Shown here one piece after another: positions 25,875 to 36,913 of a stretch of DNA of 64,000 nucleotides. Origin of the DNA: Sciurus carolinensis (Eukaryota; Chordata; Mammalia; Rodentia; Sciuridae); assembly GCF_902686445.1 (NCBI RefSeq), contig NC_062229.1, positions 2,815,003 through 2,879,002 on the forward strand. Reading direction: 5' to 3'. Within the stretch, counting starts at the first letter, position 1, and each line of letters starts with the position of its first letter. The position numbers and the translations under genes were made by a program. The notes beneath the pieces are model-generated. The model searched no databases and was not told where the DNA came from. It saw only the letters and a program-made list of their open reading frames with translations.

Positions 25875-25957
25875 TATTTTGTGGTGCTGGGGATTGAACC
25901 CCAGGCTTTGGACATGCAAGGCTAGCACTCTACCAACTGAGCTGTCTCCCCAGCCCC
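25875..25957 (-). repeat. ID-family SINE
   Basis: TGGTGCTGGGGATTGAACCC, GGCTAGCACTCTACCAACTG and AGCTGTCTCCCCAGCCCCC form an inverted tRNA-Ala-like ID body. ACCAACTGAGCT keeps the A-box complement intact. Confidence 0.88.
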
Positions 25958-25959
25958 CA

Positions 25960-27500
25960 GTGCTCTTGGAAGGAGGGGATCAGTGGCCCGCGCAGACCTT
26001 GCCTGTGCCCAGTCCAAGTGGAGGTGGCCGCACTTCAGAACTGACGGCTGGGCAGCCGTGCTCCTGTGGACTGCATGCCAGCCGCTCCGTATTTGCATTT
26101 GGACCCAGGCAGGGCACCCTCCGGGCAGCTGGATGTGGGGTGGGCCCCCTTTTGTTCCCATGGCTGCTCCAGTCTCCAGGGAGAGAATGAGGAAAGAAGT
26201 GATTCTCGAGCTGGCAGAAGACCGAGTTGGGCTTTGTGTGAGAAGAAGTGTGGAAATGGGTCCCCCGGGTCCCTTCTGACCACAGAGCCAGCTGAAGCCG
26301 CCAGTGGGCGCAGTGATGTGCCCAGGATCCTCCGAGCACAGCGGGGTGGAAGTGGGCTGCGCTCTCAGCCGGGCTCAGGAGCCCAGTGTGTCTGGCCGCC
26401 TTCTGGGGAAGGCAGCAGCTGGGAGCTGGTGCCCGGGCCTCCATGTGGACCCGCAGGAGGCGTGACCCCCGGGAGGGGCTCTGTGCCTGGGCTTCCCTGG
26501 ATGTGTGGGGGCCATGGGAGGGGTGAGCCGTGCGGTTCTGCTGGCCCTGTAACTGGGCTCTCTTCAACTTCCCGTGGCCGCTCTGTTTTTTCTTTAAAAT
26601 ATCATATGTCAAGAAGGGTCAGCCTCGCAGAGTGGCTTCCTATCCTGCAGCGGGGCCTGTCTGGTTTGATGGTCGTGGTCCTGGCAGGGTTTACCTCGGC
26701 TCCAGCCTGCAGGGGAGCAGGGCCCCTGGGGTTAAGCTCTGGCTCCTGTGAGTGGCAGGAGGGGAGCAGTGGAGGCAGTGGGTTCCTCTGAGGCCTGTAG
26801 AATCTCAGCATCTCCTCCACTGTCCCTCCGGGCTGCTGTCGGTGGAGGCCACAGACTCTTCTTGGGCCCCCTGGCTTCCTCACATCCTGCTAGGACAGGG
26901 CCAGAGAGCCCAGTCTTAAGCGGGAGACCAATGTGTGACCTGACTCAGCAGAGAAATTGGCCCTGGGGAGGGAGGACGGCTCTTCAACTGATGACAGCCA
27001 CAGCTACAGGCTGTGGTCACTGGGGGCCCGGTAGAGTGGTCGTGTTGACTGTGCTCTGGGTCTAAGTGTTTGCTGTTATCCAGTTCAGCGTGGCACTAGT
27101 CAGTTGGTGTGTGCCTGGAAAGGTGCTGTGGGAGCTGGAAGACGGGTCTCCTGGCCACGGGGGCGTCAGGTCCTTCTAGAAGGCAGGGAGGAACATGCTT
27201 GGGTGGTGCTGGGAGGTTGTACCGTTGCCGCGGAGCCAAACGTTGTTGGTCTTGGGGACTGTAAATTGAGGGGTGGAGGAAGGGACATTGGGGCCATGGC
27301 TTGGGAGACCAGGACCTGATGGGGTAGAGAAGCCAGAGGGAGCCTGAGAGCTGCCGGGGTGTCTTGGAGCTTCCCTTCTGTAGGCGCCCAGTGCCCTGCC
27401 GTCCAGGGGCTGGGGAACGCCTCCCCAGAGCTGCCTGGTGCTGGGCTTGGCGTGTGGCCAGATGATGAGGTTTCTAGCACAGCCTCCCATAAATCCCGCC
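25960..27500 (+). other. KDM4B intron 1 segment, nothing recognised
   Basis: GC-rich intronic sequence. Several overlapping open frames up to about 240 codons occur on both strands, without domains or codon-level evidence of selection. Confidence 0.55.
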
Positions 27501-27509
27501 TGGCCTTTT

Positions 27510-27815
27510 TTGAATGTATTTGTTCTTGAGCTATTGCAGTTACCAGATGCTTCATCCTTTGATAAGTTTTAGTGTGTTCAGAGTTGTACGACATCACCAC
27601 TGTCAGATTCCAGAATGTTCTGATTCCTGTCCCATGAGCAGCACCTCCCCACACCCCACCCGCTCGTCAGCTTCCCGCCTGTATTGACCCACTGAGTGTG
27701 ATGTCCTCAGGGTGCAGCATGCGGCTCGGCGATTCCCGGTGTGGCTGAGTAATAGTCCACTGTCTGGGCGGACTGCCCGTGGTCCCCCTCAGGCACCTGT
27801 GCACACTTGGGTAGT
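27510..27815 (-). mobile_element. Old L1 3'-end fragment (antisense)
   Basis: GAGTTGTACGACATCACCAC, TTCCAGAATGTTCTGATTCC and GGCTGAGTAATAGTCCACTG match, in order, the inverted 3' region of an old L1. Confidence 0.6.
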
Positions 27816-27821
27816 CCCCAC

Positions 27822-28019
27822 CTTTTTCTCCCCACTGTGGTACTGCGATTGAGTCAGTCCAGGGTGCTCTACCTCTGAGCTGCAGCCCCAACCACAGTGA
27901 TTACTATTTTAAATTTTGAGATAGGATCTCGCTCAGTTGCGCATGCTGGCCTTGAACTTGTGATCCTTCTTCAGTCTCTTGAGTAGCTGGGATGACAGGC
28001 ATGTGTCACTGTTCCCAGC
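27822..28019 (-). repeat. Composite B1/ID-type SINE
   Basis: An inverted ID half (GTGCTCTACCTCTGAGCTGC, AGCCCC) followed by the inverted B1 half (TTTTGAGATAGGATCTCGCT, TTGAGTAGCTGGGATGACAG). Confidence 0.85.
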
Positions 28020-28020
28020 T

Positions 28021-29240
28021 TAGTTTCCCCCTTTTCCAGTCCCCTCTTTCCCCTGGAATTGTCGTGGAGTTCCGGAATTCTGCATGCTGCACGAAGCCTG
28101 CAGGCCCAGCCAGCCCTGGGCAGGGGCAGCGTGGGAGCCCTTTGTCAGCTTCATGCGCTGTGGAGGGAGAGTGGTTAGCACAGCGGGATGGGCCGGGGCT
28201 GACTTTGGGGGGGCAGAGCCCCAGGTCACCTGTAGGAGGCACTGGGTGGTCATCTCCCCATGCCTCCCTCTACTCTGGCTTGAGCTGCCAGGGTCCCCTT
28301 GGGGCGTGAGCTTCCTCAGGCCTTGGCTGGTGGGCCCTTCAGCTAGCAGGACCTTCTTGTCCTCACTCCATGGACCTGAGGGACCCTAGTTGGCCACAGC
28401 CCTGGCTTATCCATCTCCTGTGTCCTGTAATTGTGCCTCCTGACGGACAGGACAGGGCCTTTCCCGCCCTGGTATTTGCCACGGCCTGAGCAGGACAGGA
28501 CATGCTGCTGTGACCCCGCTTACTGTTTCTGAACCCTGTGGGGCGGAAGGAGACCCTGTCCTCTGTTCTCAGCACTCTCCCGGTGGGTCTGGCCAGCCAG
28601 TGTGAGAGAGCTCCTGGCCGGGCCCGCCCCCAAGGGTGTGCAGCCAGCACCTCCCACAGGCATGTGGCCACCAAGCCCACCAGTCGCAGTCCCTGCCCAG
28701 ACATCCCCCAGGGGCTCTCCAGCAGTGGTGTCACCACATCAGGTGACTTGGGAATGTAACTGGCTTCCGCAGGGAAGCAGTATCACACTGAGACACCAAA
28801 GCCCGGGCTGGGCTGCCGTGGGGGCCGGAGGTGTGGCTTTGAAGCACACTGGCTAATAGGCTCCGTCTTCACACCCTCTTGGCAGCTGTCTTCCCTGGGG
28901 GACCTTAAGGTGACCTGGCAGGGGTGTAACTGGCTCTTCCCCTGCAGAGCATAAATGACCTGGGGTGTCCTGAGGGTGCTATGGGAGCTGCCATCTGCTC
29001 TCAGGAGGATGGCACAGGTGTGCCTGTGAACGCCACTGACCTGGCAGGCCCTGAGGTGGGAGTGTCCTCCCTCCCACCGCAGAGAAGGTCAACTCCAAAT
29101 GGGTCAAAGGCGTCATGCCGAATACCACAGAGCCCTTCAAAGAAAACCCGGAAGTGGGAAATGCCCAGTGAAGATCAGTTCAGGCCCCACGTGTGGTGGT
29201 GAATTTTCTAGTAGCCACATTAAAGGGTAAAAAAGAAATA
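28021..29240 (+). other. KDM4B intron 1 segment, nothing recognised
   Basis: About 1.2 kb of intronic sequence without a recognisable repeat, RNA gene or conserved frame. Confidence 0.55.
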
Positions 29241-29241
29241 G

Positions 29242-29432
29242 GTGAGCTGGGTGTGGTGGCCGCACTGGTAATCCCAGTTGCTTGGGAGGCTGAACAGGAG
29301 GATGGAGAGTTCAAAGCCAGCCTCAGCAATTTAGTGAGACCCTGTCTCACAATAAGGGCTGGGGATGTGACTTAGTGGCTAAGCACCCCCTGTTCAATCC
29401 CAGTACCCCTCTTTCCCCAAGAAAAAGAAATA
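29242..29432 (+). repeat. Composite B1/ID-type SINE
   Basis: B1 half: GAGCTGGGTGTGGTGGCCGC and AGCCTCAGCAATTTAGTGAG. ID half: GGGCTGGGGATGTGACTTAG and TTCAATCCCAGTACCC, with an A-rich tail. Confidence 0.88.
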
Positions 29433-29454
29433 GGTGAAATTAATTTTAAAAAAT

Positions 29455-29562
29455 TGTTGGTTGTAGATGGACACAGCACCTTCATTCTGTCTATTTTTAT
29501 GTGGTGCTGAGGATCGACCCGGGCCTCACTCAGGCTCTACCACTGAGCTACAACCCCAGTCC
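29455..29562 (-). repeat. ID-family SINE with 5' extension
   Basis: TTTTTATGTGGTGCTGAGGA, TCGACCC and GCTCTACCACTGAGCTACAA form the inverted ID body. GTTGTAGATGGACACAGCAC upstream also occurs before the copy at 36,457, so it is part of the subfamily. Confidence 0.82.
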
Positions 29563-29597
29563 AAGTAAAATCACTTTTAATAAGATTTTTTTCTTCC

Positions 29598-29724
29598 ACT
29601 TTTTTTTTTAGATGTTGATAGAGCTTTATTTCACTCAGTTACTTGTATGTGGTGCTGAGACTTGAACCCAGTGCCTCACACATTCTAGGCAAGCGCTCTA
29701 TCACTGAGCCCCAGCCCCAGCCCC
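29598..29724 (-). repeat. ID-family SINE with 5' extension
   Basis: TTTAGATGTTGATAGAGCTT precedes TATGTGGTGCTGAGACTTGA and GGCAAGCGCTCTATCACTGA. This is a third copy of the same extended form. Confidence 0.82.
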
Positions 29725-29793
29725 TCTTCTATATTTTTTATTGGTGCATTATAGTCATACATAATGAGGGGATTTGTTGTTAAGAACTTGTGT

Positions 29794-29883
29794 CTGGGCT
29801 GGGGATGTGGCTCAGTTGGTAGCGTGCTGGCCTCACAGGCACAAGGCCCTGGGTTCAATCTTCAGCACTGCAAAAAAAAAAAG
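29794..29883 (+). repeat. ID-family SINE inserted in L1
   Basis: GGGCTGGGGATGTGGCTCAG (A box) then TTGGTAGCG, CCCTGGGTTCAATC (B box) and an A tail at 29,873-29,882. It is the best-preserved sense ID copy and splits the L1 3' end. Confidence 0.92.
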
Positions 29884-30751
29884 AACTTACACTTGCACAA
29901 GATAGGACAGCATAATTGGTGTCACTCCCCAGTCTCCCCACCTCCTTCCCCCGTGCCTTTCCTCTACAGATCTCCCTCCGATCTTCATGAGATCCGCCCC
30001 TACCTTTCTTTTTCTCTTTCCTCTCTAGCTTCCACTTGTGGAGGGAAAAAAATAAAAAAGATCCTTCACCTTCTGAGTTTTCCCTATAAATGCCATAATG
30101 TCATTTTTCTTGGTGGCTGGCTAAGACTCCACTGTGTCCGTACACCGCATTTTCCCACCCATCCACCCCCTGGTGGACACCTAGGCGGGGTCCACGGTGG
30201 GCTGCTGAGCTGGGCTGCTGTAAGCGAGGGGCGCAGGCGTCCCGTGGTAAGACCTGGGTTCTTCAGGTAAACTCCAGGGGCGGTATGGCTGGGCCCAGGG
30301 CGGCCCCACGCCTCGCTTTCCAGGAGCCTCCATACCCGTTCCATGGCGGCCGTGCTGATTTACAGTCCCAGCACCAGTGTAGAAGCCCCTGTCTCCCCAC
30401 GTCCTCGCCAGCACGTGTTGCTTGCTCGTGTTCCTGATGGTCGCCATTCTGACTGGAGCGAGACGAAATCTCAGTGTGGTTTTGATTTTCACTTCCCTAA
30501 TCGCTAATGATGAACACTTTTCATATATTTGTTGGCCATTTGTATTTTTTCTTTTGAGAAGTGTCTGTTCAATTAATTTGCCCATTTATTAATTGGGTTA
30601 GTTGTGGTTTTTTGGTGAAGGTTTTTGCGTTCTTTCTACACTTTAGATACTAACCCTCTGTCAGAAGAGCAGCTAGCAGAGATGTTTCTCCCATCCTGAG
30701 AGTTCTCTTTGGACGTTCCTGATTGTTTCCTTTGCTGTGTAGAACTTCTTT

Positions 30752-30838
30752 TAAAATTTATTTTTATGTGGTGCTGAGGGTGGAACCCAGTGCCTCACAC
30801 GTGCCAGGCAAGTGCTCCCCTCTGAGCCCGGGCAGCCC
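30752..30838 (-). repeat. ID-family SINE inserted in L1
   Basis: TTTTATGTGGTGCTGAGGGT, GGAACCCAGTGCCTCACACG and GCAAGTGCTCCCCTCTGAGC form the inverted ID body. Confidence 0.88.
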
Positions 30839-31744
30839 CTGTGCAGAGCTGTCTGACCTGATCCAGTCTACTGACTCTTGGCATTATGTCCTGAGCTTCA
30901 GGGGTCCTTTTGAGAGAGTCCTTGCCTGCGCCTCCATGTTGGAGTATTGGCTGTGTTGTCTTCTAGGAGTTGTAGTCTCTGGTCTAATTCCCAGGGCTTT
31001 GCGCCGCTCCGAGTTGATTTTCTGCAGGAAGAGCCACAGGGGCTAGTGTCATTCTTCTGCGTGTGAGTAACAGTGGCCCCACACCAGCTGTAGAAAGGCT
31101 GGCTTTCCTCCAGCGTGTCTTTGGCACCTTTGTGGAGGCTCAGGCGACTGCCCGTGTGGTCTGCCTCTGGGTCTGCTGGCCTGCCCCGTGGGCCCCGTGT
31201 CTCTTCATGCCAGTTCCATGCCGCTCCGCTGCTCGAGCTCGTAGCGTCACTTGAGAAGGTCAGGTGCTGTGATGCCGCCAGTACTTCTTTTTGGCTCAGA
31301 ACTGCTGTGGCTCTTCTGTCTTTTATTTCTTCCAAATGAAATTCAGCACTGTTTGTTTCTAGTTCTGTGAAGGATCATTGATATTTTGGTGGGGATTGCA
31401 CTGAACCTGAATATTGCTTTTGCTGTGTGGCCTTTTTAATAAAATGAGTTCTGCCTATTCATGAACATGGGTGGTCTTTCCCTCTTCTGGGGTCTTCAGT
31501 TTCTTTTTCAGTGTTACGTGGTTTTCATTGTGGAGGTCTTTACCTCCTTGGTTAGATTCCTTCCTATGTATTTTATTTTTTTGAGGCCATTGTGAGTGGA
31601 ATTGTTTCATTGTTCATTGTTGGTATATAGGAAAGCTACTGATTTTTGTACGTTGACTTTGTAACCTGCTGCTTTGCAGTAGCTCCAGCAGTCTTTTGGT
31701 GGAATCTTTTGGATCTTCTGGGTATAGGTAATTTTATTGAGATT

Positions 31745-31830
31745 TTTGTTTGTTTGTTTGAGGCTGGGGTTGGAAACCAGGGTTTCATGCTTGCTAGATA
31801 AGTGCTCTGCCACTGAGCTACAGTCCCAGA
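31745..31830 (-). repeat. ID-family SINE
   Basis: GTTTGTTTG run, then GGCTGGGGTTGGAAACCAGG and AAGTGCTCTGCCACTGAGCT, an inverted ID abutting the L1 end. Confidence 0.78.
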
Positions 31831-31834
31831 CTGT

Positions 31835-33480
31835 TAATAAATTTTGTTGAGTTCAGTACGCCCAAATTTATTGTTTCCATGTGTAACTGTTATAAGAACT
31901 CCAGGAGATGTTTTACACTCCCCTGTCCCTGCTGCTCAGCTTGGATAGTGACGTGTGCTCCGTACTTAGCGCTGTCCCTCCCTGGCCAATCACTTGGGTC
32001 GCTGGCTGAAGCAAGCATGATGGGCCCAGTCCTGATAAATGGGGACGCTGGGTCTGCACCCCTTCCTCCCACGCTCCCAGTCCTGCCCCTTCCCGTCCCG
32101 GCACAGTTCCTGGCTCTGGTGGCCTCTAGCTGGGGATGACCTGGACCTGCCTCAGACAGCCCTGGGTGGTGGAGTACAGCTGAGAGAGAGGCGTCTGGGG
32201 GTGAGGAACGCCAGCCCAGCGCTGAGCTTCTGTGGGAGGGGACCCTAGTGGTCACAGTGCCCCGGGGGGGACCCTCTGCTGAGCACTGCCAGGCCCGCGC
32301 CAAGCCTTTGGTTCGTTCCATTACTGAGTTTCCTCTGGGTTGCTGCCTTTCCTCGACTGAGTCGCAGTGCTGCAGTAGGAGTTGCTGGGCTCGGCTCCCT
32401 TCCAGGACGCCCGGTGGCCTTTGTGCCCAGGGAGGGAAGAAGTTGCAGGACCCTTGCCGTGATACAGGGTCCCTGGACGAGAGGCTCATCCTCTACCTCT
32501 GGAGCCTCTGGGTTCCAGTGGGCAGGTGGGGTGGACCGGGGCAGGGGTGGGCGATTGGGAGAGGAGTGTGGACTGGCGAGAGGCAGCACTGGCCCCACAG
32601 GCAGGCCTGAGTCTTGCGCCCTGTGATGCACCAGTGTCCTGCCTGGGTGAGCTTGGGCTTGACTGTGACTGACTGGAGAGTCCTGCCCTTCCATCGACCG
32701 CCGTGGTCAGGCCTGAGGGCTCGGGTGTGGCAGGCAGCGAGGCTCTTGTAGATCGCCCCTTGTGAAGATGGCGTGGTTAGGTTTCCGACCCCCTGGCTGT
32801 CCTCTTTGCAGCCCCTCTGATGCGGGGACTGGCTGTTGCTGGTGAGGACTCTAGCCCCTGCTCCAGGCAACCCGGGGTCTCCCTCTCGTCATCAGTTTGG
32901 CCTTTAGCCAAAAGGAGGGCTGCAAGTTTTGGGATCGGCCAAGTTACCTGTGGTTGTTACCGCTGGCTGACATCCATGTTTACCACGCCAGGCCTGGTGC
33001 CTGGTGACCAGCGAGGAGCCAGTGAGGATGGGGAGCTGTGAGCAGGGAGGTCAAGGGCACCCCTTAGCTGGCGTCAGGCACAGCTCCCAAGAGGCCCGGG
33101 TGCTGACCCTCAAAGACCAGGGGGAGGACAGTCCTGGGGGGTCCTGCAGTGGGCATGCGTGAGGAGGAGGAGGCTGGCAGGGCTCAGCATGTCCAGCTGT
33201 GGAGGGCAGTGGCCCAGCCTCACAGTCTGCGACCCTGAGGGAAAGTCAGGAAGGATGCTTGGCAGCACTGATGACATCTGAGATCTGTGTTCGATAGGCC
33301 TTGCTGGTGGCTATCATGAGTGAGAGTAGGGAGACCCTTTGTCCAGAGCAGTGACAGTGGCTCTGAAGGAGTCTGGCTGGGACCCAGCAGGCCTGGGCAG
33401 GAGCGTGGGTTGTGGAGGCCGACCCCAGGCCTCACTGGTGGATTAGCTGTGAGGGAGGGGTTGGTGCTGACTCCAGGTTG
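31835..33480 (+). other. KDM4B intron 1 segment, nothing recognised
   Basis: About 1.6 kb of mostly GC-rich intronic sequence. It has no clear repeats or conserved frames. Confidence 0.55.
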
Positions 33481-33494
33481 CAGTGTCTGGTGGC

Positions 33495-33580
33495 GCACCC
33501 TGGCTTGCCACTTCCTCCCCAGCTGTCACTCTGAGCCTCAGCTTCCTTTCTCTGCAAGATGACCTGGGAACAGCTCCCTG
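33495..33580 (+). repeat. MIR-like fragment
   Basis: GGCTTGCCACTTCCTCCCCA, then CTCTGAGCCTCAGCTTCCTT and TCTGCAAGATG follow the MIR order. Confidence 0.45.
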
Positions 33581-33654
33581 ACTGGGCCAATGCAGTGGCG
33601 GGAGTCAATGGGTGCCTGGAGACAGCTAGGCTCTGTCATATCAGGCGATTCTCT

Positions 33655-34930
33655 AATGTGTGCTGGTAGTGTGGTTGTTTAAAGCAATGTCTAGATTATT
33701 AATTTGAGATTTCTTATTTTAAATTATATGTAGCTATAAATTTTCCCTTAAGTACTGTTTTAGGTGCATCTTATAGGTTTTGTTTTGTTGTATTTTCCAT
33801 TTACCTCAAAATATTTTCTCATTTTTCTTGTGACTACTTTGTTGACCTATTGATTGTAAAGGTTTTGTGTTGTTTACTTTTCACATATTTGTGAATCCCC
33901 ACTAATTTCCACTATGGTTTGAGCAACAACTTCGTGTGATTTGAATTATTTTTAATTTATTGAGACTTGTTTTATATGGTTTATCTTAGAGAATGTTCTA
34001 TATATCCTGAGAAGTAAATGTATTTGCTGTTGTTGGGAGAAGAGTTCTAAGGATGTCTGTTCTTCATTTCTTTTATTCCTTTGTTGATCTTCTGCTAAGT
34101 TCTTTTATTCTTTATCAAAAGTGAGATATTGATGTCTGCAGTTATTATTAATTGTCTATTTTTCCTTTCATATCTGTCAGTTTTTACTTTATATATTTTG
34201 GGGCCTTGTTATTGGGTGCATATGTATTAATAATTGTTATAGCTTCCTGATGAATTGGCCCTTTTATCATTATAAAATGATCCTCTTTATCTCTAGTAAC
34301 TTTATTTATTTAAAATTTTTTGTTACTAGGGATTGAACCTAGGGGTTCTTTACCACTGAGCTATACCCTCACCCCCTTTTTTTAAATTAAAAATTTTTTT
34401 TGAGACAGGGTGTTGCTAAGTTTCTGGAGCTGGCCTCGAACTTGTGATCCTCTTATTTCAGCCTCCTGAATTGCTGGAATCCCAGGCATGCGCCACCACA
34501 CACAACATAGTCACTCATTTATCTTGTGGTGCTGGTGGTGGAACCAGGGCTGGTGCCACTGTCTCTAGAGACGTCTGCGTTGAAGTCTGTCCTGTCCAGT
34601 GCTGGTGCAGCCACTGAGCTTTCTTACGGTTGCTGTTTGGGCGAATACCTGCTCTTCACTTTTCATTTCAGCCTGTTGTCTCTGAATCCAGAGCGTGTTT
34701 CTGAGGGTCTTGTTTAACCTCGCCTCTGGTTAGCATGGTCGATGCAGCAGGGCCAGCTCTGCTGTCAGGTCTTCCTGTTCTGTCACCCGCCACTGTTTCC
34801 ATTTGCCTCTGTGGATATTTTCTAATTAATGCTTTAGTGATTTTTTTCTTGACATTTCGGAAGGGTTTCTAGATGGTCTCCCTGGGTCTTACGTGTATCT
34901 TGGAGTCTCAGAATTGACTTCAGATGCCCG
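33655..34930 (-). mobile_element. Older L1 LINE ORF2 fragment, antisense, with SINE insertion
   Basis: AT-rich. TATAAATTTTCCCTTAAGTA, TATTGAGACTTGTTTTATAT, GGTTTATCTTAGAGAATGTT, TGGGTGCATATGTATTAATA and TGATGAATTGGCCC follow the inverted 5'/middle ORF2 order of L1. A composite SINE (34,312-34,506) interrupts it, and L1-like sequence continues beyond. It is more diverged than the L1 at 29,730. Confidence 0.75.
34312..34506 (-). repeat. Composite B1/ID-type SINE
   Basis: ACTAGGGATTGAACCTAGGG and TACCACTGAGCTATACCC (ID half), then TTTTTGAGACAGGGTGTTGC and GGCATGCGCCACCACAC (B1 half), all inverted. Confidence 0.88.
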
Positions 34931-35513
34931 TTTTATTGGAAGTGAATCTGCCGATGCCCTTTTAGCTGCTCAGCCTGGTTTCACTCACTCGGCCAGTGAT
35001 GTGCCGATGCCTCCCTCACTCGTCCACCCTACAGGTGGTGGAATGAGCGTGTGGAGCCCTCTGAGGACCCGTGCTCATCAGAACTATTTGTAAGGCTCAG
35101 GGTTGGGGAATGGGGGCGCCACCTCCTCCCTGTCCCTGCCCTCTGTGTGCCGCACCCCGGGCTGATGGGTTTGTGGCCCCGACCCTGATGCGCAACTCCA
35201 AGTCTGGATCACTGTGCCAGGCCACTGGCAGGCAGGTCTTCGGGTCTTAAGGACAAGAAAGCCCCGCTCAGTCTAGAGATGACTGACTGGAGGCCACCAG
35301 GGCAGTGGGGTTTGGCAGTGGCATTGTGACTTGCTTGCTGGTGGTGCCCCTCTTGGTGAGCACCTAGCATGGAGGTCAGCAGGCCAGGGCACAGGGCCCG
35401 AGCTGGGCATCCACAGAGCCTGCGGCTGTGGTGGCCTGGATGGCTTTTTTCCTCCTTGCCATCCTGGGGGTGAACCGAGGAGCGCTGCCCCCACCCGAGG
35501 TAGATACACAGCC

Positions 35514-35606
35514 CTTTTTATTTTTTATTTTGAGACAGGGTCTCACGGAGCTGCCCAGTCTGGCCTTGAACTTGCCATCCTCCTGCATCGGTCCCTGAGT
35601 TACAGG
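35514..35606 (-). repeat. B1-type SINE fragment
   Basis: TTATTTTGAGACAGGGTCTC, then CAGTCTGGCCTTGAACTTGC and CATCCTCCTGCAT, inverted. Confidence 0.8.
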
Positions 35607-35639
35607 GAACCTGGATGCCTTTGGTTGAAACTCCTGAGC

Positions 35640-36255
35640 AGCAGTGAAGAGTTGGTCAGAATTTTGGGGTGCACCTTACATTGATTTTTCTGGCCTGTTT
35701 CTGTTTTTCACATAATAGCTTGATTAAGTATAATTTGCTTGCCATACATAATCCGCCCTTTAAAAGTGTACAGAGCAGCGGCTGTTAGCGTGTTTACGGA
35801 GTTGTGCAGCACTGTCACCATGATCTACTTCCAGAATATTCTCATTGCCCCAGAAATGCCTCCTGCTCCAGCTTGCTGGGTAACTGGGATTACCGGTGTG
35901 ACTGCCGCTCCTGGCTGGACTTCACATGCACATCGCCTGGGGCGTGATGAGGTCTGGTCAGTGACGGGCCCCACACACGATGGCGTCTGCCCGTAGGGGG
36001 TCCCCTAGGGTGGTGACGGAGCTGTGCTTACCCCCGTTTGTGGTGGGCGTTTGTGTTTTTTGGCTGTTGTGACAATGCGGCCATGAAGCTGTCGGTACAG
36101 GTTGTGTGGACATGTGTTCATTTTCTGGGCGCAGATATGTAGGCGTGGAATGGCCACAGTGACTCTGCGTCGAGCCCCTTAGGAGACCACCTGACCCTTC
36201 CGCAAAATGGCTGTGCCATCTTACAGTCCACCAACAACTTGGGAGAGTTTCCATG
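35640..36255 (-). mobile_element. Old L1 3'-end fragment (antisense)
   Basis: CTTTAAAAGTGTACAGAGCA, GAGTTGTGCAGCACTGTCAC, TCCAGAATATTCTCATTGCC, then GGAATGGCCACAGTGACTCT and CAAAATGGCTGTGCCATCTT follow the inverted 3' region of an old L1. A small B1-like scrap lies at about 35,862-35,915. Confidence 0.7.
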
Positions 36256-36281
36256 TGGTTTGGCACTTTACATCACGTGAA

Positions 36282-36368
36282 GGGCTGGGGTGTGGCTTAG
36301 TGGTGGAGCACTTGCCTGGCATACCCGAGGCCCTGGTTCCACCCCAGCACCACCAGCACCACAACAAA
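36282..36368 (+). repeat. ID-family SINE
   Basis: GGGCTGGGGTGTGGCTTAGT, GAGCACTTGCCTGGCATACC and GAGGCCCTGGTTCCACCCC form a sense ID. Confidence 0.9.
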
Positions 36369-36456
36369 ACCACTCTTGATGGCTGGCAAAGTTCTCTGGT
36401 CATCTGGTTATCCCTGACGTCTCATGTAGATCTTTGTATTTATTTTCTTTTTAAGT

Positions 36457-36601
36457 TTTTTTTTTTTTTTTTTTTTTTAGCTGTAGATGGACAGAATACC
36501 TTTATTTCATTTATTTATCTTTTCTGTGGTGCTGAGGATCAAACCCAGTGCCTTACACGTGCTAGGCAAGGGCTCTGCCACTGAGCCACAACCCCAGTCC
36601 C
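36457..36601 (-). repeat. ID-family SINE with 5' extension and long T run
   Basis: About 22 T (complement of the A tail), then TAGCTGTAGATGGACAGAAT, TGTGGTGCTGAGGATCAAAC and GGCTCTGCCACTGAGCCACA. It shares the GTAGATGGACA extension with the copy at 29,455. Confidence 0.9.
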
Positions 36602-36605
36602 CCAA

Positions 36606-36808
36606 ACATTTTTTTTGGTGGGTACTGGGGATTGAACTCAGGGGCACTAGACCACTGAGCCACATCCCCAGCCCTATTTTGTACTTTATTTAGAGATGGG
36701 GTCTCCCTTAGTTGCTTAGTGCTTCACCCTTGCTGAGGCTGACTTTGAACTCGTGATCCTCCTGCCTCAGCCTCCTGCTGGATGGCAGCGTGGCTGCTGC
36801 ACCCGGCT
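36606..36808 (-). repeat. Composite B1/ID-type SINE
   Basis: GGTACTGGGGATTGAACTCA and GACCACTGAGCCACATCCCC (ID half), then TAGAGATGGGGTCTCCCTTA and GATCCTCCTGCCTCAGCCTC (B1 half), inverted. It directly abuts the previous SINE. Confidence 0.88.
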
Positions 36809-36913
36809 CTGCCCTCTTTTTCACCTGTTATTTCATAGTTCTGTCTTGAATTGCTGGTCCATAGCCTCCCCCACTTGTTGAATTGTGAGGTTCATGGTCT
36901 TTCTGACTTAAAA

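Larger units (their letters stand above)
29730..31738 (-). mobile_element. L1 LINE, 5'-truncated, antisense to KDM4B
   Basis: Reading the + strand gives the inverted L1 from its 3' end. TTTTTATTGGTGCATTATAG lies at the start, CACCAGTGTAGAAGCCCCTG near 30,372, then ATCTCAGTGTGGTTTTGATT and TTTTGAGAAGTGTCTGTTCA. The reverse-transcriptase region follows (GGTGGGGATTGCACTGAACC, TTTTTGTACGTTGACTTTGT). Two ID SINEs (29,794-29,883; 30,752-30,838) interrupt it. No intact ORF2 remains. Confidence 0.85.

Noticed and set aside
29794..29883. tRNA-Ala gene
   Set aside because: A- and B-box-like sequences are present, but the anticodon-arm region is unstructured and an A tail follows. It is an ID SINE, one of many in the window.
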